From positions 1-12,128 of the forward strand of contig JAAFHM010000105.1 in NCBI GenBank assembly GCA_013298375.1: a DNA stretch of 12,128 bases. The letters run 5' to 3'. The position numbers and the translations under genes are program-made. Each line of letters begins with the position of its first letter. Within the stretch, counting starts at the first letter, position 1. Below the pieces are notes generated by a model. That model made no database searches. It was not told the origin of the DNA and saw only the letters and a list, made by a program, of their open reading frames with translations. Below, piece after piece: positions 6,766 to 12,128 of the stretch. Source of the stretch: Ignavibacteria bacterium. Lineage in GTDB: Bacteria; Bacteroidota; Ignavibacteria; Kapaibacteriales; UBA4661.

Positions 6766-9700
6766 TCACGAATCTTTCTGCATCTCGCTCACACGACAAA
6801 CGGGCGTAAAATCGCAATAGTCGCAGGGCGAAAACCCGCCTCGTTTCTTGGGTTCGACGGGGAATTGTCCATCAGCAATATTCGCCGCATAGCCGGAAGC
6901 CGTTTGGACGGACGCAGCAATCATCGTGCGCAATGCCTCTTTGTCCGCCACAAAACCGCCGTTTTTCCGTTGAGAATCCGGCGCAAGCGCTGAGTCTTTC
7001 GGCAACATCACGAAACTATGCGTTTCCGCGTCTTCGCCTTCCTTCGCCGTTTTGGGCGAAAGGATGTAGTACACCGCTCCGGCGGCTTCCGCATCAATGC
7101 CGTAACCATCCCGCAAAATCTGCTCGGCAGCCACGCTGTAGAGCGGCATTTGCAGCGACGACCCACGTTTGATGTCGGTGTTTGTGGCAACACTTGCGCC
7201 GCTTTTGTAATCGCCAATCAAGATTTGATGCGGCTCATCGGGGTTTTCGCTGGGCAGAATTTCAATACGGTCTATTTTTCCATGCAGCCGCAAATTATCC
7301 GCTAATTCTGCATTCCCCAGCACACTTTTGAGTTCGCCAAACGCAAACTCGAAAAGCGCCGGAGCAAAGAGCCATGCGCTTTTGCCGCCTGCACCGTCCG
7401 CACGGGCAAGTTCGCTGTCCAGCCAAATATTCAACTTGCCGCGCCGCGTGTACTCCGCACCGCTTGAAACCTGCTCTGCACCGTCGCCGACCGCACCCGC
7501 ACTGCCTTCGGCGGGTGGCATTTTGCCCATGATGCTTTCGCGGTCGAGGTCGAAAAATGGATGGTCGAAGCGGATAACCTTCAGTTCATCATCAGCAATG
7601 CTGTGGAGCAAGCGGCGGTATCGCTCACGTTCGCCCGAATCCAAATGCACGGTCGCCAATTCCGGCAAACCCTCGCGGAGCGGCTTGACAACAAGGCTTT
7701 GACCGCGTTGCTCTTGCTGCACTTCTTGGTAAAATTTGAACAAAATGCGGTGCAGGAGCGAACCACTCTCCAAGGGCGAAAGCGACGAGTCAAACTCCTG
7801 AATCTCGCGCAAACGCAAGGATTTCGCAGCAAAAAACTGGTACGGGCATTTTGCGTACTGCTCCAATGCCGATACTGAATACGCCAATTTTTCGAGGCGC
7901 TCGCCTTCGACGTGGACGTGCTTTGCGTCGGTGGCGGTGCGGTGCATTGTTGCCGTAAGATGCTCTTGTACCCGTATGAGTGCAGACTTTGCGTCCGAGC
8001 GCCGAAGTTCATCGGCAAAACGTTGTATGAGTCCGGAGCGCTGCTCTTCGGGCATTTTTACAAAGCGCACTGCGGCGGCTCTCACGGCTTCTTCCTCCGA
8101 AGCAAGCCCCGAAAGTGTGTTGCGAAGCCAGATGGGGACATTGGGGGTTGACTCGCCATTTGCCGCCCCGTCATCACCTTTTGCCAGTATCTTCCTTGTT
8201 TCATGCGCATTGTGGATGTGTCCCGCTTCCTGCAAGGCGGTGATTTTCAGCAACGCATCCACAAACGAAGACCGTACAAGGTCGTCGCCGTTATCAGCAC
8301 GCGCCGGATAGGTGATAAACACTTGCTTCCCGTCGCTTTCGAGTTTTTGCGCATTATTTGTCAGCACTTGGTAAAACTGCACTCGCTCTTTACGCAAAAA
8401 TCGCTCTTCGGAATCAATAAGTTCTTTTCCCAAAAAGGTTTCCGGCACATAGCGCCCCGGAAATTCGCCGTCCACCGCGCCGCACATAATAATCAAGCGA
8501 AACGGTACACCCCGCGTCTGTTCTAGTGCCGTGACCGTAACGCCATAGCCGAGTTTTTCCCGCACCTGATAGCGCCCGTTACGGGTGGCAGTCCGAAGGC
8601 GCTCGATGTATTCTTCCAATGTGCGTTTGTGATGTGCTGGAAGGCTTGTATTGGAGCGGTGTGCGCGGGTGTCGCGGTCTTGCAAAATAGCGGTCATTTC
8701 CTCCAAAATTGTCAAAAATGCCGTGAGCGCCCGTGCGTCTTTTTCAACTTCTTCCTCAAGGCTCAAAAACTCGGTCATGCGCTTGGATTCTGCGCCGCCT
8801 TCTCCTTGCGAAGCCAGTTCCCGTGCGTGTTGGTGGAAGGTCACGATTTGCTCATGCACACGAAGTTTTGCTAAAATTGCCTCTTTGATAAAATCCTCAA
8901 ATTCCGTCGGCGTGAGCGTCTCGTGTTCATCGGGAAAAAGCGTCAGAAGCGAGGTGAAATCGCGCTTTGCTAATTCAATTTCCTCAATAAAACGCCGTGT
9001 TTCGGCAAGTTCGTCGCGGTCGGCGTTGGGGTCGCGGTTGAGCATAATTTCTCGTTTGGACAAGTACGCCAAACGGCTGTCCATGCGGCGCAACCACTGA
9101 GTTTTGCCGTCGCGCCCAAACCGCCTACCGCCGCTGATACGCAAGCGCCCGGCAACGGTAAACAGGTTCGCCGCATTAAGCGGAGCAAATTTTTTGTAGC
9201 CGCGCTCTTTTCGCACAAAGCGCAAATACGGGCTTTGCAGGGCGCGGTTCACATCCTCGCGCTTGTAGCCGTAAAGCAGCATATCCAACACCGCAAAAAC
9301 CGCCGTCACGACGGGCGATTTCTCCAAAGGGAAGCGGTCGGTGATATTAGCGGGAATGTCGTAGAGCGCAAACATTTCGCGGAACAGACTTGAATACTGC
9401 TCCGGCTGGCGCATGACGACGCACATTTCCGAAAGCGGAATCGTGTCGTTGACGGCAAAATGGCGAATGAGTTTAGCAATAGAGCGGGTTTCATCGGCAC
9501 GGGATTCAAAAGCAATTACGCGCACAACGTCATTAAATCCAGCATGGCGAATGTCTTCTTCGGTGTTGAACAGCCAACGGCGTAAATACGAGGCTTTGGG
9601 CAAATGTTCTTCGCGGCGGTCTTTGTAGCGGTCGTTTGCCTCACCATCGGTCGAGTAGGCGCGGTAATGCGGTACAAGTGAGATTTCATCAGGCTTGGAG

Positions 9701-10578
9701 TCATTTTTCGCAACAGGTTTTCCCGAAAAACCTTGCAGCGAATTGACGGTATCTTGCAAACCGCCAAAAAGCGGACCATTGGCATCGGAATAATCCAAAA
9801 TAATGCGCGTATGAAATGGCGCATAGTGCAGGGCAGCAAGAAAGCGCTCTTCAGGCTTTTTGAACTCCGTGAAACCGTCCAACACCAGCGTTTTCGCCTC
9901 TGGCAGCACATTCTTCCAGACCGCTTCAATACTTGTTTCCGAGCGTAGGACATTTTGCTCTTTTGTGAGTGCATCGGTCGTGAGCGTGAGTAATTTCGGA
10001 TAGTCCGTGAGCGCATCGCCCAAGGTGCGCTCATAACTTTCGTAGAGCGTTGCAATATCCGCCAGACGGCGTGGGTCGGTCACATCACTCAGTCCGAAGC
10101 CGCTTGCCGAAAGGTCGGCGCGAAGCGAGGCAGGAGTGATGCCGTCTTCCTTCAGACCCCAAATAATGCTTTGCAGACGCTCCAAAATAGCCGGAGAAAT
10201 AGCCTGAAATCGGCTTCCGCCACTGGTAAAAAACGTCATTTCCTTGCGGCAACGCTCGGATGCCTCTTCCATAATTGCCGCCAAAAGCGCCTCGCTTGCC
10301 AAGTGCGGAAGTGCGTTACCAAAGACTAACTGCCCCAGATGCCGCACAAAACCTTCCAGCGTAAAAATATGCAGGTTGGAAATAGGCTGCTTCGTGCGCC
10401 GGAAGACCTCGCGCACGAGATAGCGCCTGAGCAAGCGTACACGCCGCCCCGTCGGGACAATACAAATCAAGGATTGAAGCGCTTCTGCGGGATTTGTGGC
10501 GATTGCTTGTTCCAAGATGGCTTCAAGCGGAGCGCCGAGGTCGAATGCGGAAGAGCGGGAATTATGCAGAACGTACAT
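6766..10578 (-). CDS. AddB-like protein: degenerate UvrD-type helicase region plus RecB/AddB-type PD-(D/E)XK nuclease with iron-sulfur staple
   Basis: This 1270-residue protein matches the AddB half of AddAB-type double-strand-break resection enzymes. The N-terminus IVPTGRRVRLLRRYLVREVF (40-59) occupies the place of the Walker A motif, but I see no GKT/GKS there, so ATPase activity is doubtful. Later helicase-like parts remain: a Walker-B-like VLDGFTEFKKPEERFL, LSEMCVVMRQPEQYSSLFREMF, and RGVPFRLIIMCGAVDGEFPGR. The C-terminal nuclease has GSLLHRILF (His943), HGKIDRIEIL (Asp1103) and IGDYKSG (Asp1123, Lys1125). Cys911 (YAKCPYQFF) with C1252, C1255 and C1261 (PCDYCDFTPVC) matches the four-cysteine 4Fe-4S staple of AddB. 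Between His943 and Asp1103 lies a Gly/Ala-rich insert (around MPPAEGSAGAVGDGAEQVSS) that looks unstructured. The ATG at 10578 begins right at the first conserved strand. No AddA is in the window, so the symbol addB is withheld. Role in DNA repair is inferred from family. Confidence 0.88.
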   Translation of the reverse strand: MYVLHNSRSSAFDLGAPLEAILEQAIATNPAEALQSLICIVPTGRRVRLLRRYLVREVFRRTKQPISNLHIFTLEGFVRHLGQLVFGNALPHLASEALLAAIMEEASERCRKEMTFFTSGGSRFQAISPAILERLQSIIWGLKEDGITPASLRADLSASGFGLSDVTDPRRLADIATLYESYERTLGDALTDYPKLLTLTTDALTKEQNVLRSETSIEAVWKNVLPEAKTLVLDGFTEFKKPEERFLAALHYAPFHTRIILDYSDANGPLFGGLQDTVNSLQGFSGKPVAKNDSKPDEISLVPHYRAYSTDGEANDRYKDRREEHLPKASYLRRWLFNTEEDIRHAGFNDVVRVIAFESRADETRSIAKLIRHFAVNDTIPLSEMCVVMRQPEQYSSLFREMFALYDIPANITDRFPLEKSPVVTAVFAVLDMLLYGYKREDVNRALQSPYLRFVRKERGYKKFAPLNAANLFTVAGRLRISGGRRFGRDGKTQWLRRMDSRLAYLSKREIMLNRDPNADRDELAETRRFIEEIELAKRDFTSLLTLFPDEHETLTPTEFEDFIKEAILAKLRVHEQIVTFHQHARELASQGEGGAESKRMTEFLSLEEEVEKDARALTAFLTILEEMTAILQDRDTRAHRSNTSLPAHHKRTLEEYIERLRTATRNGRYQVREKLGYGVTVTALEQTRGVPFRLIIMCGAVDGEFPGRYVPETFLGKELIDSEERFLRKERVQFYQVLTNNAQKLESDGKQVFITYPARADNGDDLVRSSFVDALLKITALQEAGHIHNAHETRKILAKGDDGAANGESTPNVPIWLRNTLSGLASEEEAVRAAAVRFVKMPEEQRSGLIQRFADELRRSDAKSALIRVQEHLTATMHRTATDAKHVHVEGERLEKLAYSVSALEQYAKCPYQFFAAKSLRLREIQEFDSSLSPLESGSLLHRILFKFYQEVQQEQRGQSLVVKPLREGLPELATVHLDSGERERYRRLLHSIADDELKVIRFDHPFFDLDRESIMGKMPPAEGSAGAVGDGAEQVSSGAEYTRRGKLNIWLDSELARADGAGGKSAWLFAPALFEFAFGELKSVLGNAELADNLRLHGKIDRIEILPSENPDEPHQILIGDYKSGASVATNTDIKRGSSLQMPLYSVAAEQILRDGYGIDAEAAGAVYYILSPKTAKEGEDAETHSFVMLPKDSALAPDSQRKNGGFVADKEALRTMIAASVQTASGYAANIADGQFPVEPKKRGGFSPCDYCDFTPVCRVSEMQKDS

Positions 10579-10691
10579 GATTTCGTGCGAAAGAATGGCG
10601 AAAAACGGACATGAACACGCAAGTTCGCAACAATCATGCAGAATGCAAAAATTAAATCGGTACGAAGGGTAAACGAAATCTTGGAGGTTTA

Positions 10692-10720
10692 TTGCTGATG
10701 CGGTATCTTGTCTTTAACTA
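10692..10720 (+). promoter_or_regulatory. Possible promoter for the G3E GTPase gene
   Basis: TTGCTG (10692-10697), a 17-base gap, then TAACTA (10715-10720) fits a sigma70-like promoter with two mismatches in each box. A transcript starting 6-8 bases later would begin at about the first base of the folded palindrome at 10724, giving a roughly 113-base leader that is mostly structured. The match is modest and untested. Confidence 0.25.
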
Positions 10721-10723
10721 TTT

Positions 10724-10811
10724 AGGTACGAGGGTCTCGCTTCTTAGCGAGGCTCTCGCTCTCACGCTGAAGCGAGAGCCTGCCTAAGAAGGCAGACCCT
10801 CGCCAGTACCT
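10724..10811. repeat. Large nested palindrome in the divergent AddB-like/G3E GTPase gap
   Basis: An 88-base imperfect inverted repeat. From outside inwards: AGGTAC (10724-10729) with GTACCT (10806-10811); GAGGGTCT (10730-10737) with AGACCCTC (10794-10801), with GCCA bulged on the right; CTTCTTAG (10740-10747) with CTAAGAAG (10784-10791); GGCTCTCGCT (10751-10760) with AGCGAGAGCC (10771-10780). The segments are separated by CG-facing-GC mismatches. Those mismatched bases can pair within each arm, giving CGC(TTCTTA)GCG on the left and TGCC(TAAGAA)GGCA on the right, so a four-way cloverleaf is an alternative fold. It sits upstream of both neighbouring genes, so it is not a normal terminator. Possible roles are a leader RNA of the GTPase gene, a protein-binding site, or a REP/MITE-like repeat. 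No target-site duplication is visible. Confidence 0.7.
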
Positions 10812-10839
10812 GCGTTATTGTTGTCTTTCTCACGCGCCC

Positions 10840-11829
10840 ATGCACCACCAATCCAGTATTCACCTTGTGACCGGCTATCTTGGTAGCGGAAAAACGCAGT
10901 TTCTTTCTCGTCTTTTGGAGCGCAAGATTTTGAGCGAAAAAATTGCCGTTATTGTCAATGACTTTGGCGCGGTAATGTTTGACGGGATGAGGCTTGCCTC
11001 GACAAATGCAGATATTGAGATTGTGGATGTGCCGGGCGGCTGCCTTTGCTGTTCGGCGATTGAGGATTTTCAAACAGCGCTGACGCAAGTAATGGAGCAG
11101 GGCGCACGGCGAATCTTTATTGAAGCCACTGGTCTTGCCGATGCAGCACAGGTGCAACGCGATTTAGCATTTATGCGCTTTCCCGTTGATTCCACGCTCT
11201 GCATCGTTGATGCACTCAATCTTCGGCGTTTTCAAACGCTCTTCCACATTGTGAACGCGCAAATCCAAGCCGCCGATTTTTTGCTTATTTCCAAAGAAGA
11301 TTTGGTGAAAAAGCCCGATGCAGTGAGCGCTTTGGAGCAATCGCTTCGCGCCTTGAATCCTCGCGCTCCGATAACGCGCCTCGCTCAAGGTCGCGCCGAC
11401 ACAGAGTTTTTGCTTCAAGCATTTGCGCCCGCAGAGCGCTTCATTCCTGAGCAGTCAACACATCAGCAAGAACATCTGCTGCGTGACAATGTGACGGCGT
11501 TTCGTATTCGATTACCGCGAAATGTTGATTTTCCTACGTTTGAGCGTGTGCTTGCCGATTTGCCGAGCAACCTTGCCCGATTAAAAGGGCTTATTCGTCT
11601 TGATCATTCACCACAAGGCGTTCTCGTGAATTTTGTCGCCGGAGCGTGGAATTATCAGCCATTGAGCAATAGTACCGATGCCGAAAGCGAACTTTTTGCG
11701 ATTGGGCAAAGGGTTGAACTTCACGAAATGGAATCCCGATTTGCAACGCTTGGGGCAAGCGTGGAAGCCGGAACGGTGCGCAGCATCGGCATGATTGAAG
11801 ATGACCACCACCATCACCACGAGCATTGA
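10840..11829 (+). CDS. CobW/G3E-family P-loop GTPase with C-terminal histidine-rich tail (putative metal chaperone)
   Basis: A 329-residue cytosolic GTPase of the COG0523 (CobW/YjiA/ZNG1-type) branch of the G3E family, whose members use GTP to deliver zinc, cobalt or other metals to client proteins. The Walker A motif GYLGSGKT is at 12-19. IVNDFGAV follows, then the family's metal-binding CxCC motif in VPGGCLCC (Cys68, Cys70, Cys71), and IFIEATGLA near 92-100. SKED (151-154) is in the place of the canonical NKxD guanine-recognition motif, a small deviation. The C-terminal CobW_C domain (about 215-315) includes LKGLIRLDHSPQGVLVNFVAGAW, and the protein ends DDHHHHHEH (321-329), a natural metal-binding tail common in this family. 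The ATG at 10840 is close to the P-loop strand, as usual, with no Shine-Dalgarno. The client is unknown: no metalloenzyme or cobalamin gene is adjacent and no clear Zur-like operator was recognised. Large palindromes lie on both sides. Confidence 0.93.
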   Translation: MHHQSSIHLVTGYLGSGKTQFLSRLLERKILSEKIAVIVNDFGAVMFDGMRLASTNADIEIVDVPGGCLCCSAIEDFQTALTQVMEQGARRIFIEATGLADAAQVQRDLAFMRFPVDSTLCIVDALNLRRFQTLFHIVNAQIQAADFLLISKEDLVKKPDAVSALEQSLRALNPRAPITRLAQGRADTEFLLQAFAPAERFIPEQSTHQQEHLLRDNVTAFRIRLPRNVDFPTFERVLADLPSNLARLKGLIRLDHSPQGVLVNFVAGAWNYQPLSNSTDAESELFAIGQRVELHEMESRFATLGASVEAGTVRSIGMIEDDHHHHHEH

Positions 11830-11845
11830 TAAGTTTTTGATAACT

Positions 11846-11981
11846 GGTCGCATATTGCCCCGTCGGGCGGATAAGGAGTGCGAGAACGCTGCCGTCCGGC
11901 GGGTGGCGATGAACGGGACTAGGAGTACGACAAACAACCGCCGGACGGCGAAGAAGCCGCCCGACGGGGTAATACCTGACC
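11846..11981. repeat. Second large nested inverted repeat, downstream of the G3E GTPase gene
   Basis: The outer stem pairs 11853-11870 (TATTGCCCCGTCGGGCGG) with 11957-11974, 18 bp with one G-T wobble. It is extended beyond a 3x3 internal loop by GGTC (11846-11849) with GACC (11978-11981). The inner stem is GCCGTCCGGCGG (11891-11902) with CCGCCGGACGGC (11938-11949), 12 perfect bp. The 20-base left spacer and the terminal loop each carry a similar purine-rich motif: AAGGAGTGCGAGAA (11873-11886) and TAGGAGTACGACAA (11920-11933). The right spacer is GAAGAAG. It starts 17 bases after the GTPase stop codon and could act as a 3'-end structure, but it is much longer than a terminator and no T-run directly follows (the nearest is at 11990-11994). 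A structured RNA or REP-like element is equally possible. Confidence 0.7.
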
Positions 11982-12003
11982 GATCACAATTTTTCTCCTC
12001 TAC

Positions 12004-12011
12004 TAAGTTTG
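12004..12011 (+). promoter_or_regulatory. Possible Bacteroidota-type -7 promoter element
   Basis: TAAGTTTG matches the TAnnTTTG consensus of the Bacteroidota primary sigma factor exactly and lies about 76 bases before the ATG at 12087. No convincing TTTG/TTG -33 element is seen at the right distance upstream. Alternatively its own TTTG (12008-12011) is the -33 box of a promoter with TAAATCTTG at 12030. Confidence 0.25.
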
Positions 12012-12086
12012 TTCGCAAAAATAATCTGGTAAATCTTGGTAAAGTCATAGAAAAGAGAGAGATTCTCATTGAACTCCATTACCTCA

Positions 12087-12128
12087 ATGACCACCCTGAT
12101 TTCATATGAAATTCGTTACGCCCTTGAA
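12087..12128 (+). CDS. Possible start of a gene running off the window (14 codons seen)
   Basis: From ATG at 12087 the frame reads MTTLISYEIRYALE and is open to the end of the window. The residue mix looks like a real protein N-terminus, and promoter-like sequence lies upstream, but 14 codons are too few to identify a family. An ATG at 12106 in another frame (MKFVTPL) is an alternative start for a different protein. Confidence 0.35.
   Translation, partial: MTTLISYEIRYALE

Noticed and set aside
10724..10811. tRNA or tmRNA-like gene, suggested by the cloverleaf-like fold
   Set aside because: There is no T-loop (GTTCRANYC-type) sequence, no D-loop pattern, no 7-bp acceptor plus CCA end, and the arm lengths do not fit.
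10724..10811. Integron attC site
   Set aside because: No RYYYAAC/GTTRRRY core sites at the ends, no integrase gene and no cassette array nearby.
11790..11829. The DDHHHHHEH end of the GTPase as an engineered affinity tag or vector sequence
   Set aside because: Histidine-rich C-termini are natural in CobW/G3E metal chaperones, the run is interrupted by Glu, and the surrounding DNA is ordinary genomic sequence.
11846..11981. Retron or reverse-transcriptase-associated ncRNA
   Set aside because: No reverse transcriptase is in the window and no recognised retron priming or branching arrangement was found. Only the stem-loop character is shared.

Overview
The window carries eight recognisable genes plus the probable start of a ninth, separated by short intergenic gaps. 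Base composition is roughly even by eye. Most starts lack a clear Shine-Dalgarno sequence, and promoter-like sites resemble the Bacteroidota type (TTTG ... TAnnTTTG). Together with the gene families present (DUF2805, AddB-like nuclease, PgeF, CobW-type GTPase), this suggests a member of the Bacteroidota/Chlorobiota (FCB) group. That is an inference: there is no rRNA or other decisive marker, and no species is claimed. I see no phage, CRISPR array, transposase or tRNA, so this looks like ordinary chromosome.

Layout. 1-2445 (minus): a periplasmic adaptor (HlyD/AcrA-type membrane fusion protein) followed closely by kynureninase, probably co-transcribed. 2446-2659: divergent intergenic region. 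2660-4930 (plus): a small DUF2805 protein, an unrecognised two-pass membrane protein, and a PgeF/LACC1-type purine nucleoside phosphorylase. 4984-6642 (plus): urocanate hydratase. 6643-6765: convergent gap with two hairpins. 6766-10578 (minus): a very large AddB-like nuclease with an iron-sulfur 'staple'. 10579-10839: divergent gap with a large folded palindrome. 10840-11829 (plus): a CobW/G3E-family GTPase with a histidine-rich tail. 11830-12086: a second large folded inverted repeat, followed by the apparent start of another reading frame.

How the genes fit together. Kynureninase and urocanase belong to tryptophan and histidine breakdown, but neither has its pathway partners here. The adaptor has no RND pump or outer-membrane channel beside it, and the AddB-like protein has no AddA beside it. 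The window therefore looks like scattered single housekeeping genes, not one coherent pathway.

The most unusual signal is non-coding. Three intergenic gaps (6718-6758, 10724-10811, 11846-11981) hold GC-rich nested palindromes. Two of them flank the metal-GTPase gene. In the first of these, each arm can fold on itself to expose hairpin loops that are exact complements (TTCTTA and TAAGAA). These could be structured leader/trailer RNAs, terminators or REP-like repeats; the sequence alone does not decide.
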